A stretch of 64,000 nucleotides of DNA from Bacteroidota bacterium. Lineage in GTDB: Bacteria > Bacteroidota > Bacteroidia > Cytophagales > Cyclobacteriaceae. This document shows positions 42,600 to 51,966 of this stretch, piece by piece. Below the pieces are notes generated by a model. It ran no database searches. It saw only the letters and a program-made list of their open reading frames with translations, and was not told where the DNA came from. Position numbers and translations under genes: made by a program. The stretch is from positions 1 to 64,000 of the forward strand of contig JAEZGH010000181.1 of assembly GCA_023417065.1 (NCBI GenBank). Direction: 5' to 3'. Position 1 is the stretch's first letter. The number at the start of each line of letters is the position of its first letter.

Positions 42600-44921
42600 T
42601 TACAACGACATGTCGGGGCGCAGCCGAAGGAAGACAGGCTCTCGAAACATCTGGTCGGGTGTGAGGCGTGAATAGCTTACCTCGGCAATCAGGCCTGGTT
42701 CGATCCACGTGGTAATTCGCGGATCGACAAAGTTGCCCTTCAGGGCCGCCGATTTCCGCACAGGCAATTGCCCCATCAGCTTCACGATCTCTTTGATTTT
42801 CTTGTCGTCGAAGCCGGTGCCGACTTTCCCGCGGTAAACAAGTTCTCCGTTTACATTTTCGGCAATCTGAAGTGCTCCGAACGACACGCCCCGATCGCCT
42901 TTGCCTTTTGTGTAGCCCACGATAATCACTTCGGCGCTCTGGCGTACTTTGACTTTCAGCCAGCAGTCGGTGCGTCGTCCGGGAGTGTATTTGCTGTCGC
43001 GCTGCTTCGACATGATGCCTTCCAGGTCGTGGGCGCGCGCAGCTTCAAACAATGCGGTACCATCATCCACGGCCTCACTGACACGGTAAGGCGTTTCGGG
43101 TTTTATGACGTCGGCGAGCCACTCCTTGCGCTTAGCCAACGGTTCGTTGATGAGCATTCTCCCATCCAGGTAAAGGCAATCAAATACGTAGCAGTGAACA
43201 GGATTCTTGCGCGTCAGTCCTTCGATGTTCTTTTCGCCGGTACTCATCAGGCGGTTGATGACGTTCTTGAACACGGGTTTTCCATCCTTGTCAAGGCAGA
43301 CAATCTCAGCGTCGAACAAACCATTGGTGGCGCGGAACGACTTTTCGGCATTCAACAGTTCAGGAAACTGGCGCGTAACATCGTTGTGATTGCGCGTGCG
43401 TATCCTGACTCCACCATCCTCGACAACGATCATCGCCCGGATGCCATCCCACTTCAGCTCATGAATCCACTCCGGCCCTGTAGGCGGCGTATCGGCCGTT
43501 TCCGAAAGCATTGGCTCCACCATTTCGTGCAGGTAGCTTGTCTGGGGCTCGTCCACCCTTTCGAGTAACCATTCCTTTTCCTTGGTCTTGTGGATCCGGT
43601 ACTCGCCTGTAATCTCCTTGCTGCTGAGACGGAAATAGAATCCGTCTTTCTTATCCTTCGTCACCTGATACTTTCCAAGCGCATACACCCACATCTCTCC
43701 CGCCCCGTACTGGCCCTTGGGAATCCGCCCGTCAAACGTGAGATATTCTATCGGGTGATCTTCAGTCTGCACTGCCAGGCGTTTTACTCCCGGATGAGGT
43801 GGTAACCCCTTGGGCACTGCCCATGATTTCAGAACGCCATCCTTTTCAAGGCGAAGATCATAATGCAAACGGGAGGCGTGATGGCGATGAACCACGAAGT
43901 TGTTGCCTCCCGTAAGTCCGGGTGCGCCCGCAGGCTCCGGAGTCTTTTCGAAATTCCTTTTCTGCTTGTAGGTTTCAAGTTGCTCAGGAGTCTTGTGTTT
44001 TGGGTTCGGCGGCAGCTTCCGGGCCTGACGCTTCACAGATTGGGTGTGAAGCGGAACAGCGTATGCATCAAAGCCCTCCCAGGCATCGCCGTCGCGAACC
44101 ACCTTCTCCACGGCATTGGTGATATTGAAGACTTTGGGTGTTTCGACCTCACTCAGTTCATCCCACGTAAGAGGCATCGACACCGGTGCGCCTATACGCC
44201 CTCGCAGACTGTAAGGCGAAACGATACTTTGTCCGGAGCGAATGCGGTAGATATCCACGAGCACCCGCCCCTTGCGGGCATCCTTCTTGATGTGAAGCGT
44301 GGTCGTATCGCTGTGGCTGTCGACAAATGGCCTGGCGATGCTTTCCGCGGCCTCGAATACGGTATGAAAATCCCAGCGCGGCTCAACAGGGCAACAGATA
44401 TGGATGCCCTTGCCGCCGGTAGTTTTTACAAAAGGCGTATATCCATACCCCTCAATCTGTTTTTTGAGATCAAAGGCAATGGGAAGCAGATCCCGGAAGT
44501 CGTATCCTTCCGGCGGGTCCAGGTCGAATACCATGTAGTCCGGGAAATCGAAATTCGGCTTTCGCGCGTGAAGCTGATGTATTTCGAGGGAAGCGAGGTT
44601 TGCCAGCCACACCAGAAGTGCCGGCTCCGTGGCAATGATGTAATCTTTCTTTTCCTTCCCCAGAGACAGAAACTCAATCCAGTCGGGAGTACCGTTAGGC
44701 TTGTTCTTCTGATAGAAGCTTTCGCCGTGAATGCCGTCGGGGAATCGGATCAGCGTTAAAGCTCTGCCCTTCACGTATTTCAGCAACGTGGGTGCGATCT
44801 TCAGGTAGTATTCGATGATCTGGGCCTTGAAGATCCCATCTTCGGGATACAATACTTTCTCGAGATTGCTCAGTTCAATCTGTCGTTTATTCACCTGTAC
44901 CCACTGCGACTTCCTGGCCAT
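42600..44921 (-). CDS. ligD: NHEJ DNA ligase D (polymerase-phosphoesterase-ligase)
   Basis: 773 residues from ATG 44921. The N-terminal primase-type polymerase domain (about 1-290) has VFDLDPPEGYDFRDL with the metal Asp pair, and VKTTGGKGIHICCPV. The 3'-phosphoesterase domain is at about 335-450 (FVVHRHHASRLHYDLRLEKD). The ATP-dependent ligase domain is at about 470-773, with the adenylation motif ELKWDGIR (Lys about 490). The order POL-PE-LIG matches mycobacterial LigD. It works with Ku, encoded nearby, in end joining during stationary phase or desiccation. Confidence 0.96.
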   Translation of the reverse strand: MARKSQWVQVNKRQIELSNLEKVLYPEDGIFKAQIIEYYLKIAPTLLKYVKGRALTLIRFPDGIHGESFYQKNKPNGTPDWIEFLSLGKEKKDYIIATEPALLVWLANLASLEIHQLHARKPNFDFPDYMVFDLDPPEGYDFRDLLPIAFDLKKQIEGYGYTPFVKTTGGKGIHICCPVEPRWDFHTVFEAAESIARPFVDSHSDTTTLHIKKDARKGRVLVDIYRIRSGQSIVSPYSLRGRIGAPVSMPLTWDELSEVETPKVFNITNAVEKVVRDGDAWEGFDAYAVPLHTQSVKRQARKLPPNPKHKTPEQLETYKQKRNFEKTPEPAGAPGLTGGNNFVVHRHHASRLHYDLRLEKDGVLKSWAVPKGLPPHPGVKRLAVQTEDHPIEYLTFDGRIPKGQYGAGEMWVYALGKYQVTKDKKDGFYFRLSSKEITGEYRIHKTKEKEWLLERVDEPQTSYLHEMVEPMLSETADTPPTGPEWIHELKWDGIRAMIVVEDGGVRIRTRNHNDVTRQFPELLNAEKSFRATNGLFDAEIVCLDKDGKPVFKNVINRLMSTGEKNIEGLTRKNPVHCYVFDCLYLDGRMLINEPLAKRKEWLADVIKPETPYRVSEAVDDGTALFEAARAHDLEGIMSKQRDSKYTPGRRTDCWLKVKVRQSAEVIIVGYTKGKGDRGVSFGALQIAENVNGELVYRGKVGTGFDDKKIKEIVKLMGQLPVRKSAALKGNFVDPRITTWIEPGLIAEVSYSRLTPDQMFREPVFLRLRPDMSL

Positions 44922-44942
44922 GGAGAAATATACGAATGAAGG

Positions 44943-45695
44943 CTAAGATTTACTTCCTGTCGCGGGCAGGACTTCCGTATTGGGGGCCATAAATCCGCAG
45001 ATAATTCCCGCCATGCATGCACTGGAAATGATCGAGACGATGACGGAGCCGACCTCGATATCCTCAGGGAAGGGAATAAAGCGCAGAGCCATGGCAAGCA
45101 CGACGATCGCGGAAAATATCAGCCAGTACTTTAACTGTGGGCGATATACGACGACGGATTCATCGTTTTTTTTGTAGATGATAAACAGCGCCAGTACAAT
45201 CAGCCCCACACCGGTGCTGATATACTGCAACGCGTAAAACAGCGGGTATTTCACGCCGTCGAAGGGTATATAATTACCCTTATAAATGGAAAGTCTTTTC
45301 ACAAAATAACCACTTCCGTGAGTGAAGCTGTCCCAGAAGATGTGTGACGCCGCTCCGATCATCGCTGATATTAAGAACATCAACCAATGTTCTTTGAAAA
45401 AGGTCTTGATATCAAAGTTCAGCGTATCCTGAAACCGGCGCTGAAAGTAAGGCGGCAAGTTGTGCAGCAGGTTGCGTTTCACCACCAGGTGAAATAAAAA
45501 CGAAAGAAAAACCGCCACGGGAATATTGTAATAAAAGATCGCGGCGATGGTGTGACTGTAATAGCTGTTCACGCCCATCTTGAAGAAGTATTCAAAATCG
45601 GGCGCTACGCTGCCGACAATCAGTGCCGTTGCGGAGAAATACCGTTTTCGGTACAATGGAAGTACCAGTGCTGTATGAGAAAGCGTAAATGGCAT
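44943..45695 (-). CDS. DUF4184-family membrane protein
   Basis: 250 residues from ATG 45695. MPFTLSHTALVLPLYRKRYFSATALIVGSVAPDFEYF (read in parts) is the DUF4184 N-terminus; the later part has five to six hydrophobic helices (FLSFLFHLVVKR, HIFWDSFTHGSGYFV, YISTGVGLIVLALFI, LIFSAIVVLAMALRFIP). The HxxxxxxHS/HxFWDxxTHG pattern resembles metal-dependent membrane hydrolases of the YdjM type, but this is unproven. It is separated from ligD by 21 bp on the same strand. Function unknown. Confidence 0.85.
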   Translation of the reverse strand: MPFTLSHTALVLPLYRKRYFSATALIVGSVAPDFEYFFKMGVNSYYSHTIAAIFYYNIPVAVFLSFLFHLVVKRNLLHNLPPYFQRRFQDTLNFDIKTFFKEHWLMFLISAMIGAASHIFWDSFTHGSGYFVKRLSIYKGNYIPFDGVKYPLFYALQYISTGVGLIVLALFIIYKKNDESVVVYRPQLKYWLIFSAIVVLAMALRFIPFPEDIEVGSVIVSIISSACMAGIICGFMAPNTEVLPATGSKS

Positions 45696-45729
45696 ATGAC
45701 CAACTTCTCGAACCGGAAAAGCCGCAATA

Positions 45730-47256
45730 TTAATCCATTACTTCGGCTTTTCTGCGATTACTTAGAAAGATCATTCCAATTACAAAGGTTATGCCGGCGA
45801 TGACAATCGGATACCAGAGGCCGGCAAATGGATCACCGTCGGGGAGCGCGTCAGTTTTGCTCCGCGTATAGAGCCACGTGGCGATAAACGGCGTAAGTCC
45901 GCCGAAGACACCATTTCCGATGTGATACGGCAGTGACATCGACGTATAGCGTATACGTGTTGGGAAGATTTCAACCAAAAATGCGGCGATCGGACCATAC
46001 ACCATCGTTACGAGGACAACCTGAATGAGCACCATGCCGATCATTCCCCAGTAGAGCTCGCCGCTGATGGTGACTTCTTTCTTCACAACGCGTTCTTCGT
46101 TATCTACGGTACCCCACGTTTCGCGGGCCTGTGTTCCGTCGCTGAATACACGCACTGTCTGGTGCACTGCTACCGAATCACCACTTTCCGTGGCGTGCAT
46201 CACTATTTTGTCTTCCTTCAATTCGGTGAGTTCCGTCTTCTGCGACAAGTCTGAGATGGCATACATGTGCATGTAGATGGGGCGGTAAAGTATCACCGCA
46301 AGCAGCATCCCCAGCATCATGATCACCTTTCTGCCATAGCGATCAGAGAGCCATCCGAAGTAGATAAACAATGGTGTGCCAATCATCAGAGCGATGGCGA
46401 TGATGTTACGCGTCTGAACAAATTCGATCTTACAGGTTGTCTCCAGGAACGTCATCGCGTAAAACTGACCGGTATACCATACCACCCCCTGACCGGCAGT
46501 TGCGCCGAACAGGGCGATGAGTACCATGCGCAGGTTTTCCTTTTTCGTGAAGCTTTCTTTCAGCGGATTCTTTGAGATTTTTCCTTCCGCCTTGAGCTTG
46601 GAGAACAACGGGGATTCCTTCATCTTCAGGCGGATAAAGATTGAAACGCCTACCAGGATCGCTGACAACAGGAAGGGTATACGCCATCCCCAGGCATTGA
46701 ATTCAGCCACGCCAATATATTCCCTTACCGCGAGGATCACACCGATGGAAACAAATAGTCCGAGCGTTGCGGTAGTCTGAATGAAACTTGTATAAAATCC
46801 GCGCTTGGCGGCAGGTGCGTGTTCGGCAACATAAGTAGCAGCTCCTCCATATTCGCCCCCCAGTGCCAGTCCCTGCAGCAACCGCAGTATCAACACCAGA
46901 ATGGGCGCAAGCAGACCAATGGATTCGTAACCGGGGACCAATCCGATGGCAAAGGTTGAACCTCCCATCAGAATGAGTGTAACAAGGAACGTATATTTTC
47001 TTCCTACGAGATCTCCAAGCCTGCCGAAGACCAGTGCCCCGAACGGGCGAACGATAAATCCTGCAGCGAACGTTGCCAGCGTTGCAAGAAAATCAGCTGT
47101 GGGATTGGTCTGAGGAAAGAACTGTTCTGAGAGAATAATGGCGAGGCTACCAAAGATGTAGAAGTCGTACCATTCGATGAGGGTCCCTACAGAAGAAGCC
47201 ATGATGACATACCAAAGAGTCTTCTTCTCCTGCGGAGTAACAGCGGTCTGGGTCAT
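45730..47256 (-). CDS. MFS transporter, metabolite:H+ symporter (MHS) type
   Basis: 508 residues from ATG 47256. Twelve membrane helices are expected. The MFS motifs GRLGDLVGRKYTF and GLALGGEYGGAATYVAEHAP (typical of the MHS branch, for example ProP and KgtP) and RGFYTSFIQ are seen. A soluble insertion of about 65 residues lies between helix 8 and the next (about residues 332-398), rich in Glu and Thr and lacking Cys. It may be an external domain. The substrate could be a dicarboxylate or osmolyte, and is not predictable. Confidence 0.9.
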   Translation of the reverse strand: MTQTAVTPQEKKTLWYVIMASSVGTLIEWYDFYIFGSLAIILSEQFFPQTNPTADFLATLATFAAGFIVRPFGALVFGRLGDLVGRKYTFLVTLILMGGSTFAIGLVPGYESIGLLAPILVLILRLLQGLALGGEYGGAATYVAEHAPAAKRGFYTSFIQTTATLGLFVSIGVILAVREYIGVAEFNAWGWRIPFLLSAILVGVSIFIRLKMKESPLFSKLKAEGKISKNPLKESFTKKENLRMVLIALFGATAGQGVVWYTGQFYAMTFLETTCKIEFVQTRNIIAIALMIGTPLFIYFGWLSDRYGRKVIMMLGMLLAVILYRPIYMHMYAISDLSQKTELTELKEDKIVMHATESGDSVAVHQTVRVFSDGTQARETWGTVDNEERVVKKEVTISGELYWGMIGMVLIQVVLVTMVYGPIAAFLVEIFPTRIRYTSMSLPYHIGNGVFGGLTPFIATWLYTRSKTDALPDGDPFAGLWYPIVIAGITFVIGMIFLSNRRKAEVMD

Positions 47257-47319
47257 GTTGAATAAATTCTATCGAAGTAATATAGGGAGATTTCGAAAGC
47301 TGCCAAAATTATTATCCGA

Positions 47320-48222
47320 TTAGAAGAAGATATCCTGTGCTAACCTGAACGTATTCGCGTGGGCGTCGATGATATCGTTGAAGTCGGAAGAGTAACCACC
47401 GCCCATGCTGACCACGAGGGGGATGTTGTTTCGTTTTGCATACGTGAGGACGATGCGGTCGCGCTCCTTACAACCGTTTTTTGTCACACTCAACTTACCA
47501 AGCTTATCGGTTTCGAGAATATCGACACCTGACTGAAAGAAAAGAAAATCCGGACTGAAACGCCTGGTGATGCCGTCAAGACTATCTGCGAGTGCGACAA
47601 GATATTCTGCATCGCCCGTTTTATCCGGCAGTGCCACGTCAAGATCGGAGGTCTCCTTCTTCATTGGGTAATTGTTGGCACCGTGCATGCTAAAAGTGAA
47701 CACCCGCGGTTCATGGCGGAAGATCTGAGCCGTGCCGTCACCCTGATGAACGTCGAGGTCGATGATGAGTATCCGATCAGCCCTCTTCGTATGGAGCAGA
47801 TAATTGGCTGCAATCGCCTGATCGTTGAGCAGGCAAAAGCCTTCGCCGCGGTTGGTAAATGCGTGGTGAGTTCCGCCGGCGATATTCATCGAGATGCCAT
47901 GTTCGAAGGCATAGTGCGTGGCCAGCAGAGTGCCCTGTGCGATGATGATTTCGCGGTTAACGAGCGCTTCAGATAACGGGAAGCCGGTTCTTCTTACCTC
48001 GGCGGGAGAAAGCGAGAGCGACCTCAGTTTCTCCCAGTACGATTGCTCATGCGTTGCGAGAATCCACTGCTCATCAATGGGGTCAGGACGAAAAATATTT
48101 GCCCCGGCAATTGTTCCTTCATGGAGCAGCTGCCAGGGCAACATTTCATATTTACTCATCGGGAACCGGTGGTTCGGTGGCAATGGCAGCACGTACTCCT
48201 CTGACCATGCTATCTTCAGCAT
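47320..48222 (-). CDS. Histone deacetylase-family zinc amidohydrolase
   Basis: 300 residues from ATG 48222. HHAFTNRGEGFCLLND (about 118-133) and IDLDVHQGDGTAQIF (about 150-164) carry the charge relay His and the zinc Asp-His ligands of the AcuC/HDAC family, and SGVDILETDKLG the third zinc site. The length matches the short bacterial type. It deacetylates small molecules or proteins; the natural substrate is unknown. It lies upstream of the MFS transporter on the same strand. Confidence 0.93.
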   Translation of the reverse strand: MLKIAWSEEYVLPLPPNHRFPMSKYEMLPWQLLHEGTIAGANIFRPDPIDEQWILATHEQSYWEKLRSLSLSPAEVRRTGFPLSEALVNREIIIAQGTLLATHYAFEHGISMNIAGGTHHAFTNRGEGFCLLNDQAIAANYLLHTKRADRILIIDLDVHQGDGTAQIFRHEPRVFTFSMHGANNYPMKKETSDLDVALPDKTGDAEYLVALADSLDGITRRFSPDFLFFQSGVDILETDKLGKLSVTKNGCKERDRIVLTYAKRNNIPLVVSMGGGYSSDFNDIIDAHANTFRLAQDIFF

Positions 48223-48295
48223 AAGCCATCCTTATCTTGTTCGTTTAGAATTTCCGGCGCTGCCATCTCCTTCACGGGCTCACGTGTTCACACCA

Positions 48296-48736
48296 CTATT
48301 CGTGTTCTGCGTGATACCAGGCATCCTGAAGTTCGTGAAACAGATCGTGAAGAGCATTCAACTGACTGCTGATTTCGGCGTCGCTCCCAGATTGTACGGT
48401 TTCCTGAAACTGCTTCGTTTCCTTTGTAAGTTCATCAATCTTTTCCTTAACGACGTCATTGTCAACCTGTGCAGGGAGTGGTGACTTCGCCCACTTTTCG
48501 GCAGCAGCAACCATATCTGCGGCAAGTTCCTTCGCCGGCTGGAGATTAGCCGAATCCTTGTAAGGGTGGAAAGCTTCCGCCATGACGATGTGAAACTCAT
48601 CCATCATGGTCCAGTCTTCTGAATTTGCGGCCGCGTCAGAAATTTCTGATGTGGCGGTTGTTGTTTTTTCGCCGCATGAAAACATGTATCCTGTTACCAA
48701 AACAGCGGTAAGGATCTGCACAAATTTGCGATTCAT
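48296..48736 (-). CDS. Small lipoprotein, helical
   Basis: 146 residues from ATG 48736. The lipobox MFSCGE follows a hydrophobic segment (residues 5-20). The mature part is all-helical with an acidic character (DEFHIVMAEAFHPYKDSANL, LTKETKQFQETV, LHDLFHELQDAW). The HDLFHELQDAW motif is reminiscent of four-helix cytochrome c'-type bundles, but there is no CxxCH, so no heme c. Function unknown. It lies upstream of the deacetylase gene. Confidence 0.65.
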   Translation of the reverse strand: MNRKFVQILTAVLVTGYMFSCGEKTTTATSEISDAAANSEDWTMMDEFHIVMAEAFHPYKDSANLQPAKELAADMVAAAEKWAKSPLPAQVDNDVVKEKIDELTKETKQFQETVQSGSDAEISSQLNALHDLFHELQDAWYHAEHE

Positions 48737-48762
48737 TTTACTTTACAGGTTTAATTGATTGA

Positions 48763-51700
48763 TTATGGCTTCTCTCTGCGCCGATACTTTCCATTGTTCT
48801 CGAAAAACCGGATAAGTTTCTTCAGCAGATTGAAGTACAAGGTTACAAAAAGTGTCAATGTCATGGCCCATATCACCAGGATATTGAACACTAAAGTGTC
48901 TATAAAAGCGCCCAGAAAGTGTTTGGTCGGCTGAAACAAGTTGGCCGAATAGTCAAACGGATGCCGGGGTTTATGCTCAAGGATATAGATGGGATAGATT
49001 TTCTGAAAGAGACTGCCCTCATACTCTACGATTCGGTCCGGAGTTGAAATGTTTCTTACTGCGTCAGATACGGCTTTGTTGACATACCTCTGCCTTTCCT
49101 TTTCGTATTCCGCGAGCTTTTGCTCCGTGTTGGTCATCTCCGCGATTATATCCTCCTTCTTCTCGCTTGCGCTCTGCATACGCCGGGAATAGTATGTCCG
49201 GAGGCTCGTCAGAAACCGGTTTGTATTCTCATACGCAAGCGAGTCAAAACTTCCGGGTTCAAGCTTCCGGGTATCGAGCTTGTCCTCACCGACGTACTGG
49301 AGCTCATTCTCAAGTTCGCGTTTCAGCAATGCCAAAGCGTCATTGAGTGGCTGGTAGCGGTCGTCGCGCCAGCGGCTCCGGTTGTTAAGACAGAATGCCA
49401 GCTTCGATTGCAGCTCTGGAATATAGTATATCCGTTTATACTCGGCTTCGGCGACAGTCTGATCCAGGTCATAGAACTTTTTTTCGTGTGGATTGTCCTT
49501 GAACTGCGTCACCATAAATGCCTCGAATGCCCAGCGCGATGCCATGAGGTCTCCCGCCAGGGGTATTCCAACGGGCTTCCCTACGCGTGGATTGAATTTG
49601 TCGAAACTGATCACCACACCACTCAACAGCAACTGCGGAATAACCAGCAGCGGGATGAGGATGTAAATAGTAACTGCTGAGCTGAATGCGGATGAGATGT
49701 TCAAACCGAGCATATTGGAAAAGCACGAAGCGGTAAAAAGGATCAGCCAATACCGCATCTCCGTAAGAGGAATTTCAAGAATGGTATTCCCGACGATGAT
49801 GAACAGAAACGTCTGTATGGCCGAAAACGCGAACATCACGAATGTCTTGGAAACAAGGTAGCTGCTTCGGCTCAGGTGCAGGAATCGTTCACGCTTGAGG
49901 ATTTTGCGGTCGCGGAAGATCTCCTCCGCGCTCATTGTTAATCCGAAAAAGAGCGCCACCACCACGCTCATGAAAAAATAGATCGGAATATTCTGATTGT
50001 TGTAGAACGTATAGGTGCCGTTGCCGTCCACCGTGTTGTAATACTTCACCATGAAGGCGATGAAGAAGGCAAGTACCGGCGCTTCAAGAAGGTTGATCAG
50101 CAGATATTGGCGGTTTGCAAACTTTGCCAGGACATCCCGCGTGATAAATACCTTGAATTGTTTGATCCAGGTCGGAATTTCCTGCGCTTCCGGAAGCGGT
50201 TCATTCACGTGATCAAGCCGTGGCGCGCGAAAGCGTTGTTTAAAATATTGGTACCACTGACCCGGAGAAACTTTACGTGTATTGGTCAGTCGCCCATACT
50301 CATTGACAATCTTGGTTTCAATGATGCTGAATATCTGTTCGGGATTTATGTTCCCGCATTCCGGACACGCGCCCTGGGACTTGTTGGCGGCGTTGATCAT
50401 TTCGCGGAAGTAGATCACCGCTTCGATAGGATTGCCGTAATAGATCTGGAAGCCGCCGACGTCCATGATTATCAGGGTATCGAACATCTTAAAGATATCC
50501 GATGAAGGCTGGTGGATGACCACAAACACCATCTTCCCCCGCAAGGACAACTCTTTCAGGAGATCCATAATATTTTCCGAGTCGCGCGACGACAATCCTG
50601 ACGTAGGCTCATCGACGAAAAGAATTGCAGGCTCACGCAACAATTCAAGGCCTATGTTAAGGCGTTTGCGCTGGCCGCCGCTGATTGTTTTCTGCAGTGG
50701 AGATCCAACTTTAAGGTCGCGGATTTCACTCAGGCCGAGCACCATCAGCACGCGGACGGTCAGCTCGACGATTTGCTTTTCGGTGTAATTGCCGAAACAG
50801 AGTTTCGCCGCGTAGTATAGGTTCTGAAACACGGTGAGGTCTTCCATCAGCAGGTCATCCTGCGGAACGTAGCCAATGATCCCCTGAACCTTTTCCGGAT
50901 GTTCGTAAATATCGATCCCATTGACCTGAACCCTCCCACTCGAAGGCTTCTCGGAGCCGTTGAGAACATTCAGCAGCGTCGATTTACCCGAGCCGCTGGC
51001 ACCCATCAAACCGATGAGCTTTCCTCCTTTCTCGGCAATATTGACATTCTGCACACCTGCGCGGCCGGACCTGAAGTGATAGAAGACGTGGTCGGCGGTA
51101 AATGATATCTGGCTCTGACTTTGATCCTGCAGGAACCGGCTGATCACATCGCTGTAATAGATCGGCCCCATCTTATCACCGCGAATCGTGCTGCCTGTCG
51201 GGAACACATCAATCCTCCGGCTCTTGAGGAGAATGCTGTTCAGGTAGAGGGTAGTGATGCCGAGGTATTTGATAAAATATATTTCGGCTTCCGGCAATCT
51301 GAGGATGGCCACCATACCCGTAAGATCTTTCTCAATAATCCGCGGGCCTTCGTATTCACCGGAACCTTCGTCAATGATAAGAACGTTTTTGGCGGGAAGT
51401 TCATCGATATCCTGAGCGAGCACGAATGCCTGCAGCGTGTCTACGACGCTGCGCGGAATCTTCAGCGCCTGACCAATATAGAAAATAAGGTTAGCCTGCC
51501 GGTCAGAAATATGATTGTCAGCGTGAACCAGTTCGATAATCTTGACGACGAGCACAAGCTTTTGCTGCATCGTCAGCGCCTGGTTTACCTGACGAATGAT
51601 CTTCATAATATTCGACCAGTCGTCTACGAACTGCTGAGTATCAGTATCCAGGCTGCTGAGTCCGGGGGTGTTCAGCGCGTTGGCGGAAGAAAACTCATCA

Positions 51701-51846
51701 AAAAGCTTCAGGTAATAGTTTGTCGCATCCCGGTTGAGATGCAGTGAAAGGAATTCCTTGATGTTGGATCGCTCATCCTCGGTTATTCGTTCCCTGGCTA
51801 CAATAGCAAATAACTGAATAATTGCCTTAAGTAGTTCTTCGCTCAT
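48763..51846 (-). CDS. TerB/FHA-like plus ABCG-type ATPase and permease in one chain
   Basis: 1027 residues from ATG 51846. Residues 1-145 form an acidic helical TerB-like domain. A beta-rich FHA-like segment (about 165-245, with GSTIRGDKMGPIYYSDV) follows. An ABC domain has Walker A GASGSGKST (about 280), signature TISGGQRKRLN and Walker B ILFVDEPTSG. Then an ABC2 permease with about six helices (600-780), a long loop, a coiled region rich in Lys/Glu, and a final membrane helix near the C-terminus. This is the ABCG-like half-transporter layout with an added N-terminal control region. The cargo is unknown. Confidence 0.9.
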   Translation of the reverse strand: MSEELLKAIIQLFAIVARERITEDERSNIKEFLSLHLNRDATNYYLKLFDEFSSANALNTPGLSSLDTDTQQFVDDWSNIMKIIRQVNQALTMQQKLVLVVKIIELVHADNHISDRQANLIFYIGQALKIPRSVVDTLQAFVLAQDIDELPAKNVLIIDEGSGEYEGPRIIEKDLTGMVAILRLPEAEIYFIKYLGITTLYLNSILLKSRRIDVFPTGSTIRGDKMGPIYYSDVISRFLQDQSQSQISFTADHVFYHFRSGRAGVQNVNIAEKGGKLIGLMGASGSGKSTLLNVLNGSEKPSSGRVQVNGIDIYEHPEKVQGIIGYVPQDDLLMEDLTVFQNLYYAAKLCFGNYTEKQIVELTVRVLMVLGLSEIRDLKVGSPLQKTISGGQRKRLNIGLELLREPAILFVDEPTSGLSSRDSENIMDLLKELSLRGKMVFVVIHQPSSDIFKMFDTLIIMDVGGFQIYYGNPIEAVIYFREMINAANKSQGACPECGNINPEQIFSIIETKIVNEYGRLTNTRKVSPGQWYQYFKQRFRAPRLDHVNEPLPEAQEIPTWIKQFKVFITRDVLAKFANRQYLLINLLEAPVLAFFIAFMVKYYNTVDGNGTYTFYNNQNIPIYFFMSVVVALFFGLTMSAEEIFRDRKILKRERFLHLSRSSYLVSKTFVMFAFSAIQTFLFIIVGNTILEIPLTEMRYWLILFTASCFSNMLGLNISSAFSSAVTIYILIPLLVIPQLLLSGVVISFDKFNPRVGKPVGIPLAGDLMASRWAFEAFMVTQFKDNPHEKKFYDLDQTVAEAEYKRIYYIPELQSKLAFCLNNRSRWRDDRYQPLNDALALLKRELENELQYVGEDKLDTRKLEPGSFDSLAYENTNRFLTSLRTYYSRRMQSASEKKEDIIAEMTNTEQKLAEYEKERQRYVNKAVSDAVRNISTPDRIVEYEGSLFQKIYPIYILEHKPRHPFDYSANLFQPTKHFLGAFIDTLVFNILVIWAMTLTLFVTLYFNLLKKLIRFFENNGKYRRREKP

Positions 51847-51915
51847 GAGTTTAGATATCCAAGGTCCAAAATACGCATTTAAATAGACCTGTGGGCGCCT
51901 GACGAATCGTTGTAA

Positions 51916-51950
51916 ACAAAAAAAGAGCGGTTTCCCGCTCTTTTTGTTTT
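51916..51950 (-). terminator. Rho-independent terminator after the Prc gene
   Basis: AAAAAGAGCGG and CCGCTCTTTTT form a stem with a TTTC loop. It lies just after the end of the minus-strand Prc gene (stop at 51967) and upstream of the ABC gene. Confidence 0.85.
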
Positions 51951-51966
51951 AATTCTATCCTGACCG

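Noticed and set aside
42768..43568. 266-codon open frame on the plus strand
   Set aside because: Antisense shadow of ligD, overlapping the ligase domain.
43863..44759. 298-codon open frame on the plus strand
   Set aside because: Antisense shadow of ligD.
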